Below, in pieces: positions 45,854 through 54,739 of a stretch of 64,000 nt of DNA. The notes beneath the pieces are model-generated. The model worked only from the letters and a program-made list of their open reading frames with translations. It was not told where the DNA came from and did not search any database. The position numbers and the translations under genes are program-made. Location of the stretch: NCBI GenBank assembly GCA_019750135.1, contig JAIEOV010000105.1, forward strand, positions 1 to 64,000, read 5' to 3'. Position 1 is the first letter of the stretch, and each line of letters opens with the position of its first letter. This stretch comes from Reyranella sp. Lineage in GTDB: Bacteria > Pseudomonadota > Alphaproteobacteria > Reyranellales > Reyranellaceae.

Positions 45854-47335
45854 ATGGATACTGCCGCCGATTTTGCACGTGCTGATAGCGAACATCTCGA
45901 TGTGCTGATCGTCGGCGCAGGCCTGTCGGGCATCGGCGCCGCCTGGCATCTGCAGGACAAGTGTCCCGGCAAGCGCTACGCCATCGTCGAGGCGCGTCAG
46001 GCCAGTGGCGGCACGTGGGATCTGTTCCGCTATCCCGGCATCCGCTCGGACTCCGACATGTACACGCTGGGCTACTCGTTCCGCCCGTGGAAGGACGCCA
46101 AGGCGATCGCCGACGGCCCGTCGATCCTGTCCTACATCCGCGAGGTCGCGAGCGATCACGGCATAGACTCCAGGATCCGTTACGGCCATCGCGTGGTCGC
46201 GGCCCGCTGGTCGACGCCCGAGGCGCGCTGGACGGTCGAGATCGAGCAGGGGCCCGAGCAGCGCCGGACGACGATCACCTGCGGCTTTCTCCTGATGTGC
46301 AGCGGCTACTACGACTACGCGGCGGGCTACCTGCCGCCGTTCCCGGGCATCGATCGCTTCAAAGGACGCATCGTCCATCCCCAGAAATGGACCGACGACA
46401 TCGATTACAAGGCCAAGCGGGTCGTCGTGATCGGCAGCGGCGCCACCGCCGTCACCCTGGTGCCGGAGATGGCCAAGGACGCCACGCACGTCACCATGCT
46501 GCAGCGCTCGCCGACCTACGTCGTGGCGCGGCCGGCCGAGGACGCGATCGCCAACCGGTTGCGCCGCCACCTGCCGCTCGGTCTGGCCTATGGTCTGGCG
46601 CGCTGGAAGAACGTGCTTCTGGGCATGTTCTTTTATCAGCTCTGCAAGCGCCGGCCCGAGCGCGCCAAGGAACTGATCATGAAGGGCGTGCGCTACTGTC
46701 TGGGTCCGGATTACGACGTCGCCAGCCATTTCACGCCGCGCTACAACCCGTGGGACCAGCGGCTTTGCCTGGTGCCCGACGCCGACCTGTTCCGCGCCAT
46801 CCGCCGCAAACAGGTTTCGGTCGTCACCGACGAGATCGAGACCTTCACCGAGACCGGCCTCCGGCTGAAGTCGGGCAAGGAGCTCGAGGCCGACCTGATC
46901 GTCACCGCCACCGGCCTTGCGCTGCAGCTCATGGGCGGCGTGACCGTGGCGGTCGACGGCAAGACCGTCGAGCCTGCCGATACCGTCTCCTACAAGGGCA
47001 TGATGTACAGCGACGTGCCCAACCTCGCCGTCGTGTCGGGCTACACCAACGCCTCGTGGACGCTGAAGGCCGACCTGGTCTGCGAATACGTCTGCCGGCT
47101 GCTCAATCACATGCAGAAGGCCGGCCTGCGCCAGTGCACGCCGCGGCTCGACGATCCGGCCATGGAGCGCCTGCCGTGGGTCGACTTCTCGTCGGGCTAC
47201 ATCAAGCGCGCCATCGACAAGTTCCCCAAGCAGGGCGCGCGCAAGCCCTGGCGGCTCAACCAGAACTACGCGCTCGACCTGTTGAGCCTGCGCTACGGCT
47301 CGGTGCGTGACAGGGCGATGGTGTTCTCGAAGTAA
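45854..47335 (+). CDS. Flavin-containing (Baeyer-Villiger-type) monooxygenase
   Basis: 493 residues with two Rossmann motifs: VLIVGAGLSGIGAAWHL (FAD) and RVVVIGSGATAVTLVP (NADPH). Between them the fingerprint FKGRIVHPQKWT fits FxGxxxHxxxW, but ends in Thr rather than Pro or Asp. TYVVARPAEDAIAN and the FTPRYNPWDQRLC region are typical of the K+ uptake-linked/BVMO group found in actinobacteria and proteobacteria. Substrate unknown. ATG at 45854, divergent from the cyclase gene with a 105-bp gap. Confidence 0.9.
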   Translation: MDTAADFARADSEHLDVLIVGAGLSGIGAAWHLQDKCPGKRYAIVEARQASGGTWDLFRYPGIRSDSDMYTLGYSFRPWKDAKAIADGPSILSYIREVASDHGIDSRIRYGHRVVAARWSTPEARWTVEIEQGPEQRRTTITCGFLLMCSGYYDYAAGYLPPFPGIDRFKGRIVHPQKWTDDIDYKAKRVVVIGSGATAVTLVPEMAKDATHVTMLQRSPTYVVARPAEDAIANRLRRHLPLGLAYGLARWKNVLLGMFFYQLCKRRPERAKELIMKGVRYCLGPDYDVASHFTPRYNPWDQRLCLVPDADLFRAIRRKQVSVVTDEIETFTETGLRLKSGKELEADLIVTATGLALQLMGGVTVAVDGKTVEPADTVSYKGMMYSDVPNLAVVSGYTNASWTLKADLVCEYVCRLLNHMQKAGLRQCTPRLDDPAMERLPWVDFSSGYIKRAIDKFPKQGARKPWRLNQNYALDLLSLRYGSVRDRAMVFSK

Positions 47336-47479
47336 GCCGGCCGGCGCCGCCGCCAGCACCTCGTCAATGTTGCGCTCGGCCGCCTTGTGGCTCGGGCAAC
47401 CCAATCGGCCTATCGGTTGTAATTAAGACAGTTACGCAAGTTTCGCTATTGGATTTCTCGCCGCGTTGGCCTTGGTGCC

Positions 47480-47577
47480 CATCCCGCCCGGCGCGTCACA
47501 GCCGGACGGGATGACCGGCTCCGCGACGGGAGCCGATCTGGCACAGCGTCGGATGAACGATGCATAGAGCGACAAAC
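47480..47577 (-). ncRNA. Candidate small RNA, copy B
   Basis: On the minus strand a 32-base block (47571 down to 47540, beginning CGCTCTATGCATCG) matches copy A at about 25 of 32 positions. It is followed by a 7-bp hairpin, CGGCTCC/GGAGCCG (arms 47529-47535 and 47516-47522), at the same place as in copy A. A second strong stem follows (arms 47501-47513 and 47480-47492, 13 pairs with one G-U). No reading frame is shared with copy A. The rest of the 47336-47760 gap shows nothing recognisable. Confidence 0.45.
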
Positions 47578-47583
47578 GCTCGG

Positions 47584-47612
47584 ATCCTATTAAAAACCAC
47601 CGTGGTTGTCAA
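47584..47612 (-). promoter_or_regulatory. Strong sigma-70-type promoter of candidate sRNA copy B
   Basis: Reading the minus strand: TTGACA (47612-47607), exactly 17 bp, TAGGAT (47589-47584). The spacer contains a perfect odd palindrome, CCAC-G-GTGG, a possible operator. The stretch ACAGTTATTGAC around the -35 is identical to copy A. Confidence 0.6.
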
Positions 47613-47760
47613 TAACTGTAGTGCAGATCGGCGTCTTGGTTCGTTTATTCTTTTGAGGCTCCAGGAGGGGCCATGGCTGAGGGGCCGACGCCGGCGGCAT
47701 ACCATTGCCTGTGCGCTCAGCCAGATGCTGGCAATGCCATCGCCGCCGCCGAGCTACCAG

Positions 47761-48219
47761 CTAAGCCGCCGCCCGGTGCTGCAGACCGCTGAGCGCCGGA
47801 ATGGGATCGGCGCCGATCTGGCGCAGCAGCGAGGCCAGGTCGTAGTGGGAGCTCTCGGAGAACATCAGCCCGTCCTTGAAGGAGAGGGTGACGACGAACG
47901 GCTGCGCGATGGCACGGCCGGTCGGCTCGATGCCGAGGAAACGGCCGACATGGCGGCCGTGCCAGGTCACCTCGGCCATGTAGCCGCCGTCCTCGAGCCA
48001 GCCGCCGCGCTGGCCCGGGCCGCGCTTCACCGTGACGTCGAAGGTGGTCCACCACTGGCGATAATGCGCCGCTGCGCCCTCGTGGCCGTGCCAGACCTGG
48101 CCGGTCGCGAGGTCCTTGAACACGCACTCGGGATGCAGCGTGGCCAGCGTGCCCGCGAGGTCCTGGCCATTCTCGGCCGCGAGATGGCGGCCGACGAGAG
48201 CGGCGAGCTGCTGGTCCAT
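47761..48219 (-). CDS. SnoaL/NTF2-like protein
   Basis: 152 residues. The cone-shaped NTF2 fold is suggested by the opening helix (LAALVGRHLAAENGQDLAGTLATLHPECVF), the WHGHEGAAAHYRQWW turn and the strands VTVKRGPGQ and AQPFVVTLSFKDGLM. Members include polyketide cyclases and many unknown small-molecule enzymes. GGAGA precedes the ATG. It is divergent from the MarR regulator with a 53-bp gap, so it is probably its target. Confidence 0.8.
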   Translation of the reverse strand: MDQQLAALVGRHLAAENGQDLAGTLATLHPECVFKDLATGQVWHGHEGAAAHYRQWWTTFDVTVKRGPGQRGGWLEDGGYMAEVTWHGRHVGRFLGIEPTGRAIAQPFVVTLSFKDGLMFSESSHYDLASLLRQIGADPIPALSGLQHRAAA

Positions 48220-48272
48220 GGGTGGTCTCCTGCTATATTCGAAGTCTGATGAAATATAAGAACTTTGATATC

Positions 48273-48734
48273 ATGCGCAAGCCGATCCTCCCGAAGCCCG
48301 GCGAGGGCAAGCGCGGGGCCCAGGGGCATCTCGGCTACCTGGTGCGCCAGGCGAGCGTGGCCGTGCGGGCGGCGATGGAGAAGGCGCTGGCCGACGTCGA
48401 GGTCACGCCACCGCAGTTCAGCGTGCTCACCATGATCGTGGCCTATCCCGGCGCGTCGGGCGCCGACCTGGCGCGGCTCACTTTCCTGACGCCGCAGACC
48501 ATCAACGTGATCGTGCGCAACCTCGAGAGGATGGGTGCCATCGCCAAGTCGGCCGACGCCGAGCATGGCCGCATCCTGCGATTGACGGCGACGGCCAAGG
48601 GCCAGGCGCTGTTGAAGCGCTGTCGGTGGCGGGTGATGGAGGTAGAGGACCGGCTGGGCGGCCTGCTCGGCCGCGACGAGGAGCGCGTGGTGCGCCGCTG
48701 GTTGAGCGCGGTGGGCGAGGCGTTGACGAAGTAG
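48273..48734 (+). CDS. MarR-family regulator
   Basis: About 153 residues with the MarR winged helix: VTPPQFSVLTMIVAYPGASGADLARL, LTPQTINVIVRNLERMGAI and the wing SADAEHGRILRLTAT. It likely represses itself and the divergent SnoaL-like gene from the AT-rich 53-bp gap. The start is uncertain: ATG at 48273 matches the family's MxKPILPKPGEGKRG opening, while an ATG at 48249 is in frame. Confidence 0.87.
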   Translation: MRKPILPKPGEGKRGAQGHLGYLVRQASVAVRAAMEKALADVEVTPPQFSVLTMIVAYPGASGADLARLTFLTPQTINVIVRNLERMGAIAKSADAEHGRILRLTATAKGQALLKRCRWRVMEVEDRLGGLLGRDEERVVRRWLSAVGEALTK

Positions 48735-48739
48735 CTGCG

Positions 48740-48815
48740 CTGGGGGCGCGCCACTCCAGTGGCGCGTCATGCTCTGCTTCAACGAAGACGCGCCACTGGA
48801 GTGGCGCGCCCCCAG
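48740..48815. repeat. Long perfect inverted repeat at convergent gene ends (nested palindrome)
   Basis: Arms of 29 bp (48740-48768 and 48787-48815) are exact reverse complements around an 18-base loop. Each arm is itself a palindrome, CGCGCCACT-CC-AGTGGCGCG. It begins 5 bp after the MarR stop and its right arm touches the stop codon of the convergent oxidoreductase gene. It could end transcription from both sides but has no T-run. It resembles a paired REP element. Confidence 0.8.
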
Positions 48816-51236
48816 CTATGACAAGATCTTCTTTCTCTGCGGATCCACCGCGGCGCCGTCGATGCGGCTCGCGGCGTGGCGGCGTGTGAAGGCTTCGATC
48901 TCGTAGTCGGTATGGCCGGCCTCGTCGGCAGGCACGTAGCCGAAGGCGATGGCCTTGCCGATCGTGTGGCCCCAGCCGGCGGAGGAGGTGACGCCCAAGA
49001 CCTTGCCGTCGCGGCGGATCGCTTCGCCGCCGTAGAGCTGGACATCGGCATCGACCAGCAGCGTGATCAGCTTGCGCGACGGACCGGTGGCCTTGGCCTT
49101 CTCCAGGGCGGCGCGGCCGATGAAGTCGGATTTCTTCCTGAGCGATACGGCGAAGCCGAGGCCGGCCTCGTAGGGCGTATAGTCCGGCGTGATGTCGCTG
49201 CCCCAGTAGAGGTAGCGCTTCTCCAGGCGCAGCGAATCGATGGCGCGGTAGCCCGCATCGGCCAAGCCGAGATCGCGGCCGGCCGCCCATAGAAGCTCGT
49301 AGACATGGGCGGCGTATTCGGTCGGCACGTGCAGCTCCCATCCCAGCTCGCCCAGGTAAGTGACGCGCAACGCCAGCACCGGCGCGAAGCCGATGCGCAG
49401 CTCGCGCGCGGTCATGTAGGGAAAGGCCTGGTTGCTCACATCGCCGTCGGCGACCTGCTCCAGGATCTGCCGCGACAACGGCCCGGCGAGGTTGATCGTG
49501 GCGCGCGCCGAGGTCAGCTCCTGCACCGTCACCGAGCCGTCGGTCGGCAGGTGCTTCTTGATCCACCCCATGTCGCGCACGCCGAAGGCGCTGCCCGTCA
49601 CCATGTAGAAACGGTTCTCGTCCAGCCGAGCGAAGGTGAGGTCGGCCTCGATGCCGCCGCGTTCGTTGCACAGCTGGGTGTAGATGAGGGCACCCTGCGG
49701 CTTGTCGAGATCGTTGGCCGCCAGCCGCTGCAGCGCGGCGAAGGCGCCGGGCCCGGAAATCTCGTACTTGGAGAACGAGCTCTGGTCGATCAGCACGGCG
49801 CGTTCGCGGACGGCGCGGCATTCGGTGCCGACTGGGCCGAACCAGTTGGGCCGGCTTTCGAACGACGGCCGGTCGACCGCCTCGGTGCCGGCGGGCGCGA
49901 ACCAGTTGGGCCGCTCCCAGCCGAAGCGCGAGCCGAACACGGCGTTCTTGGCCTTGAGCAGGGGATAGAGCGGCGAGCGCCGGCCGCCGCGCGCGGACTC
50001 CAGCTCCTCGATCGGATAGTGGATCTGGTAGTAGCGCCAGTAGCTGTCGACGCTGCGCTCGGCCAGGTACCGCGCGCTCATGTGATGGCTGCCGAAGCGG
50101 CGCACGTCGAAGGCCCACAGGTCGAGACCCGGCTCGCCCTCGACGATCCATTCCGCCATCGCCTTGCCGGCGCCGCCGGAGGCCGCGATGCCCGAGGTGA
50201 AGCCGCAGGCGACGTAGACGTTGTCGCGCTCAGGCGCCAGACCCATGATCGGCTCGCCGTCCGGCGAGATCGGGATCGGCCCGTTGATCACGGTGCGGAT
50301 GCCGAGCTCGTTCAGGATCGGCAGCCGCTCTGCCGCCGGCAGCACGAACTGCTCCAGCCGCTCCTGGTTGGGCTGCAGCAACTCGCGGCCGAACGAGAAG
50401 GGCACACCCTCGGCGCCGAAGGTCGGCGTGCCCTTCTCCCAGCCGCCGATCGCCAGCGCGCCAGGCTCGGGCTTCAAATAGAAGATGCGGTCGGGATCGC
50501 GCAGCGTCGGCAGGCCGGACGGGATGGCGTTGCTCTTCTCGGTGATCAGGTACTGGTGCTCGACGGCGCCCGCCGGCACTTCTACGCCGGCCATGCGCGC
50601 CACGTCGCGGGCCCAGATGCCGGCGGCCACGACCACGATCTCGCAATCGACGTTGCCCTGGTCGGTCCGCACGCGGGTGATGCGCCGGTCCTTTGCGTCG
50701 AAGCCCGTGACCAGCACGTTCTCGACGATGCGCACGCCGCCCGTCCGTGCGCCCCTGGCATAGGCCATGGTCAGGCTCGAAGGCTCGACCGAGCCGTCGT
50801 TGGGCACGAACACCGCGCCGACGATGCCGTCCGGGTCGATCAGCGGGAACTTCTGCTGTGCTTCCCTGGGGCTGAGCGTATGCAGCTCGAAGTCGAAGCT
50901 TCTGGCCGTCGTCGCCATGCGCTTCAGCTCGCTCCAGCGCTCCTCCGAGGAGGCGAGCCTCAGGCTGCCGACCGGCTTCCATTCGGTCGCCTGCCCGGTC
51001 TCGGCCTCGAGCTTGCCGTAGAGCTGGGCGCTGTACTGCATCAGGCGGGTGAGGTTGCGCTTGCTGCGGAGCTGCCCGACCAGCCCGGCGGCATGCCAGG
51101 TCGAGCCGTGCGTCAGGCCGAGCTTCTCGAGCACCAGCACGTCCTTCTGGGCGAGCTTGGCGAGGTGATAGGCGATGGAACAGCCCACCGCACCGCCGCC
51201 GATGACGACGATGCGGGCCTGACTTGGAAGGCTCAC
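48816..51236 (-). CDS. FAD-dependent dehydrogenase with GcvT domain (DMGDH-like), paralogue
   Basis: 806 residues with the same build as the protein at 32.3-34.7 kb: FAD motif IVVIGGGAVGCSIAYHL, STWHAAGLVGQL, then a GcvT domain with SSFSKYEISGPGAF, YLGELGWELHVPTEY and DSLRLEKRYLYWGSDI. It starts inside the end of the Rieske oxygenase gene (4-bp overlap), so the two are made together. With that partner the likely role is oxidative N-demethylation, for example dimethylglycine after betaine demethylation; the substrate is inferred. Confidence 0.92.
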   Translation of the reverse strand: MSLPSQARIVVIGGGAVGCSIAYHLAKLAQKDVLVLEKLGLTHGSTWHAAGLVGQLRSKRNLTRLMQYSAQLYGKLEAETGQATEWKPVGSLRLASSEERWSELKRMATTARSFDFELHTLSPREAQQKFPLIDPDGIVGAVFVPNDGSVEPSSLTMAYARGARTGGVRIVENVLVTGFDAKDRRITRVRTDQGNVDCEIVVVAAGIWARDVARMAGVEVPAGAVEHQYLITEKSNAIPSGLPTLRDPDRIFYLKPEPGALAIGGWEKGTPTFGAEGVPFSFGRELLQPNQERLEQFVLPAAERLPILNELGIRTVINGPIPISPDGEPIMGLAPERDNVYVACGFTSGIAASGGAGKAMAEWIVEGEPGLDLWAFDVRRFGSHHMSARYLAERSVDSYWRYYQIHYPIEELESARGGRRSPLYPLLKAKNAVFGSRFGWERPNWFAPAGTEAVDRPSFESRPNWFGPVGTECRAVRERAVLIDQSSFSKYEISGPGAFAALQRLAANDLDKPQGALIYTQLCNERGGIEADLTFARLDENRFYMVTGSAFGVRDMGWIKKHLPTDGSVTVQELTSARATINLAGPLSRQILEQVADGDVSNQAFPYMTARELRIGFAPVLALRVTYLGELGWELHVPTEYAAHVYELLWAAGRDLGLADAGYRAIDSLRLEKRYLYWGSDITPDYTPYEAGLGFAVSLRKKSDFIGRAALEKAKATGPSRKLITLLVDADVQLYGGEAIRRDGKVLGVTSSAGWGHTIGKAIAFGYVPADEAGHTDYEIEAFTRRHAASRIDGAAVDPQRKKILS

Positions 51237-52480
51237 GCGCGCAGCTCTCCGAGATACCAGTCGAGGAAGTGCGCGACGTTGCGTTCGCGGACCAGCGAGT
51301 AGGGGCCCGGGACGTAGGCCTGCGAGCTCACGCCCTCCTGCTGGTCCTGGCAGATCGTCCAGTCCTGCTTGTTGGTGAGGTCCCAGATCGGCAGCAGCCG
51401 CTCGAGCGTGTAGTCGCGGCCTTCGACCGCTTCGGCATCGACCAGCCAGTAGCCGCGCACATGCGTCTCATCCGGCCCGATCGGCGTCAGGCGCGCTGCG
51501 GCAGCATAGTCGCAATTGGTGTGCTGCCAGAAGTTGGGGAAGATCGTGGTGCGCAGCGTGCCGGAATCCCATTCCTTGATGTCGCCCATCAGGCGGTTGC
51601 ACAGCGGCTTGCCGTCCATGCTCTGGGTGACGCCGCCTTCCACCACCGGCGTGCGATGGCAGCGGAAGTTGGCGCCGGTCATGGTCGACGTGGCGTCGCC
51701 CTCGTCGAGGCCGAGCGAGCGGAAGCGCGCATTGGCGCGCGCGACGATGGCGTCCATGGCTGGCTGCAGCGAGGGATCGAGCATCGCCATGTCGCGCTGC
51801 ACGTCGTAGGCCGCGCTGTTGTATTCCTTGTGGTTGGGCGGGCAGTGGTAGCACTCGCGATTGTTCTCGAACACGATTTTCCAGTTCGCCTTCACGACAT
51901 AGTCGACCTGGTGGGCGACCTTGGCGCGTTCGATCGCATGCGGCTTCATCTTGCGCCGGATGGTGGCGAACGCTTCGGCGAAGTCGGGCGGCGATTCGGC
52001 GAGCGAGATGAAGATCAGGCCGCCGGCATTCTCGACCGCCACCGGCCGCAGCGACAGCTCGGACTTGTTGACGCCGAACTCCTTCGACGTGTCGAGCACC
52101 AGCGAGCCGTCGAGCTCGTAGGTCCAGCGATGATAGGGGCAGACCAGGCGATGGCTGCTGCCCTGCTCGGTCTTGCAGATGCGCGAGCCGCGGTGGCGGC
52201 ACACGTTGTGGAAAGCGCGGATCTCGCCCGAGCGGTCGCGCACCACGATGACCGATTCTGTCCCCACCTTGTAGGTGATGAAATCGCCCGGCCGGCCGAC
52301 CTGGAAGGCGTAGCCGGCGAAAATCCAATGGCGACGAAAAATCCGTGCCAGATCGGCCTCGAAGACCTCGCGCCCGACATAAAAATCGCGTTGCAGCGGC
52401 CCGCCGGGCCTGTGTTCGGCCACCAGCCGGGCGATCTCCGGCGAAAGCGTGTGGCGGGCCTTGAGTGGCGTGCCGTCCAT
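51233..52480 (-). CDS. Rieske non-heme iron oxygenase alpha subunit (GbcA/stachydrine demethylase-like)
   Basis: 415 residues. The Rieske [2Fe-2S] site is CRHRGSRIC...CPYHRWTYEL (about residues 92-120). The catalytic iron ligands are in NNRECYHCPPNHKEY, with a distal acid near the C-terminal part of the domain. Ring-hydroxylating-type oxygenases coupled to FAD/GcvT enzymes commonly demethylate glycine betaine or proline betaine. No reductase subunit (GbcB type) is encoded nearby. GAGAC lies before the ATG. It is divergent from aepX. Confidence 0.88.
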   Translation of the reverse strand: MDGTPLKARHTLSPEIARLVAEHRPGGPLQRDFYVGREVFEADLARIFRRHWIFAGYAFQVGRPGDFITYKVGTESVIVVRDRSGEIRAFHNVCRHRGSRICKTEQGSSHRLVCPYHRWTYELDGSLVLDTSKEFGVNKSELSLRPVAVENAGGLIFISLAESPPDFAEAFATIRRKMKPHAIERAKVAHQVDYVVKANWKIVFENNRECYHCPPNHKEYNSAAYDVQRDMAMLDPSLQPAMDAIVARANARFRSLGLDEGDATSTMTGANFRCHRTPVVEGGVTQSMDGKPLCNRLMGDIKEWDSGTLRTTIFPNFWQHTNCDYAAAARLTPIGPDETHVRGYWLVDAEAVEGRDYTLERLLPIWDLTNKQDWTICQDQQEGVSSQAYVPGPYSLVRERNVAHFLDWYLGELRA

Positions 52481-52547
52481 CCGTGTCTCCTTGCAGCCAG
52501 AGCGTAGCACGCGGCCCTTGCCGGGCCCCAGCGCCATGTTAAGGTTT

Positions 52548-52575
52548 TGTGATGCGCTGCAACGAAAACATCACA
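52548..52575. promoter_or_regulatory. Palindromic operator between the Rieske gene and aepX
   Basis: TGTGATG (52548-52554), 14 bp, CATCACA (52569-52575), a perfect 7-bp inverted repeat with AT-rich flanks. It lies in the 148-bp divergent region, 53 bp before the aepX start and 67 bp from the Rieske gene start, so one regulator could act on both. No regulator gene is adjacent. Confidence 0.5.
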
Positions 52576-52628
52576 TAGCGCGTGTAGCGATGACGATCGG
52601 GAGCGATCGGAAAGAGGGGGCTTTTACG

Positions 52629-53675
52629 ATGACGATGATGACAACCATGCGGCGTGCCGTCACCATGGGCGCCGTGGCGCTGGCCGCCGTCGGCCTGAGC
52701 GGCACTGCGTTCGCGCAGAAGACCAAGCTCACGGTCTACACGGCGATCGAGAACGAGCAGCTCGATCCGTTCAAGAAGGCCTTCGAGGCCGACAATCCCA
52801 CCATCGAGATCGCCTGGGTGCGTGACTCGACGGGTGTGATGACAGCCAAGCTGATCGCCGAGAAGGACAATCCGCGCGCCGACGTGGTGTGGGGCCTCGC
52901 CGCCTCGAGTATCGGCCTGATGGGCAGCATGGGCATGATCGAGCCCTATACTCCGTCGGGCGCCGCGACGCTGAAGCCGATCTTCAAGAGCGGCAAGAAC
53001 CCCGAGACCTGGGTCGGCATGGACGCCTACCTCGCCGTGCTGTGCTTCAACACCGCTGAGGCCGAGAAGAACAAGAAGCCCAAGCCGACGAGCTGGGCCG
53101 ATCTCACCAAGCCCGAATACAAGGATTCAATCGTGATGCCGAACCCGGCTTCGTCGGGCACCGGCTATCTCACGGTGGCGGGCTGGCTCACCATCATGGG
53201 CGAGGAGGCGGGCTGGAAGTTCATGGACGCCCTCCACCAGAACGTCGCCCAGTACCTGCATTCCGGCTCGGCGCCCTGCGTGCAGGCCGCCAAGGGCGAG
53301 CGCCTGATGGGCATCGGCTTCGACATGCGCGGCGCCACCGAGAAGACCAAGGGCGCGCCGATCGACCTGATCGTGCCGAAGGAGGGCCTCGGCTGGGAGA
53401 TGGAAGTCACGGCCATCATGAAGGGCACCAAGAACCTCGAGGCCGCCAAGAAGCTCGCCGACTGGGCCAGCTCCCACAAGGCCAACGAGCTCTACGGCAA
53501 GTACTACGCCATCGTCGCCGACCCGACGGTCAAGTCGATGCCGGCCAACTATCCGGCCGACGGCGAGAAGCTGATGGCCAAGATGGACGTCGAATGGATG
53601 GCCAAGAACCGCGATCGCATCCTGGCCGAATGGACCAAGCGCTACGACGGCAAGTCGGCGCCGAAGGCGAAGTGA
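52629..53675 (+). CDS. aepX: ABC transporter binding protein, 2-aminoethylphosphonate class
   Basis: 348 residues. The signal peptide ends at GTAFAQ. The mature protein is an iron/AEP-type (class F) binding protein: KLTVYTAIENEQLDPFKKAFE, ADVVWGLAASSIGLM, MPNPASSGTGYLTVAGW and the C-terminal KANELYGKYYAIVADP. These features, a fused permease and the phnWAY genes 11 kb away point to 2-aminoethylphosphonate. Iron or another phosphonate remains possible. GAGGGGG precedes the ATG. Confidence 0.82.
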   Translation: MTMMTTMRRAVTMGAVALAAVGLSGTAFAQKTKLTVYTAIENEQLDPFKKAFEADNPTIEIAWVRDSTGVMTAKLIAEKDNPRADVVWGLAASSIGLMGSMGMIEPYTPSGAATLKPIFKSGKNPETWVGMDAYLAVLCFNTAEAEKNKKPKPTSWADLTKPEYKDSIVMPNPASSGTGYLTVAGWLTIMGEEAGWKFMDALHQNVAQYLHSGSAPCVQAAKGERLMGIGFDMRGATEKTKGAPIDLIVPKEGLGWEMEVTAIMKGTKNLEAAKKLADWASSHKANELYGKYYAIVADPTVKSMPANYPADGEKLMAKMDVEWMAKNRDRILAEWTKRYDGKSAPKAK

Positions 53676-54739
53676 CACACCTCGAGGTTCGCAACCTCCA
53701 CAAGCGCTACGGCGACTTCACCGCGCTCGGCGATATCAGTCTCGATATCGCCGAGGGTGAGTTCGTCTGCTTCCTGGGGCCGTCGGGCTGCGGCAAGACC
53801 ACCTTGCTGCGCGCCATCGCCGGCCTCGATCCGCAGACGTCGGGCACCATTCATCAGAAGGGGCGGGACGTCTCCGCCCTGCCGCCGTCCAAGCGCGACT
53901 TCGGCATCGTCTTCCAGTCCTATGCGCTGTTCCCGAACCTCACCGTCGTCGACAATGTCGGCTACGGCCTGGTCAGCCGGCGCGAGGGCAAGGCGGCGAT
54001 CGGGCAGCGGGTGAACGAGCTGCTGACCCTCGTCGGCCTGCCCGATGCCGGCCCGAAATATCCCGCCCAGCTGTCCGGCGGCCAGCAGCAGCGCGTGGCG
54101 CTGGCGCGCGCGCTCGCGACCTCGCCCGGCCTGCTGCTGCTCGACGAGCCGCTGTCCGCCCTCGACGCCCGCGTGCGGCTGCGACTGCGCCATGAGATCA
54201 AGGCGCTGCAGCGCAGCCTCGGCGTCACCACCATCATGGTCACCCACGACCAGGAGGAGGCGCTGACCATGGCCGACCGCATCGTGGTGATGAACCAGGG
54301 CGCCATCGAGCAGGTCGGCACGCCACAGGAGATCTACCGCCGCCCGGCCACGGCGTTCGTCGCGGACTTCGTCGGCTCGATGAATTTCCTCACCGGCACC
54401 CTGGTCGCACCAGACAAGGTCAAGGTCGACGGTCTCACTTTCGACTGCGGCGCGGAGGACGGCCTGACGGCCGGCGCCAAGGTGGCGCTGTGCATCCGGC
54501 CGGAGGATGTGCGGGTGCGCGACCTGCCGGCCGACATCGCCAATCGCGTCGCCGTCGAAGTGACCGAGCTCGACTTCGTCGGTGCCTTCTGCCGCGCCAC
54601 CCTCAAGGTCCAGGGCACGGCCGACGTGGCGATGACGGCCGACTTCTCCAGCAACCTGATCCGCGACCTGGGTGTCGAACTCGGCCGCAAGCTCGAGGTC
54701 GCCTTGCCGCCTGACCGGCTCAGGGTCTTCGCGGCGTGA
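53672..54739 (+). CDS. aepV: ABC importer ATPase, 2-aminoethylphosphonate class
   Basis: 355 residues: Walker A GPSGCGKTT, signature LSGGQQQRVALARAL, Walker B LLLLDEPLSALDA, switch MVTHDQEEAL, then a TOBE-type C-terminal domain from about residue 270 (ALCIRPEDVRV). This is the build of PotA/FbpC/PhnT-like importers. The start is GTG overlapping the aepX stop (4 bp). Confidence 0.88.
   Translation: MTHLEVRNLHKRYGDFTALGDISLDIAEGEFVCFLGPSGCGKTTLLRAIAGLDPQTSGTIHQKGRDVSALPPSKRDFGIVFQSYALFPNLTVVDNVGYGLVSRREGKAAIGQRVNELLTLVGLPDAGPKYPAQLSGGQQQRVALARALATSPGLLLLDEPLSALDARVRLRLRHEIKALQRSLGVTTIMVTHDQEEALTMADRIVVMNQGAIEQVGTPQEIYRRPATAFVADFVGSMNFLTGTLVAPDKVKVDGLTFDCGAEDGLTAGAKVALCIRPEDVRVRDLPADIANRVAVEVTELDFVGAFCRATLKVQGTADVAMTADFSSNLIRDLGVELGRKLEVALPPDRLRVFAA

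Noticed and set aside
49840..49925. A local repeat in the FAD/GcvT protein (RPNWFAP... and RPNWFGP...)
   Set aside because: Two Asn-Trp-Phe segments in this linker are usual for the family, so this is not a recent duplication.
49305..51302. A 665-codon plus-strand frame opposite the FAD/GcvT gene
   Set aside because: Antisense to a full-length conserved enzyme; no recognisable domain.
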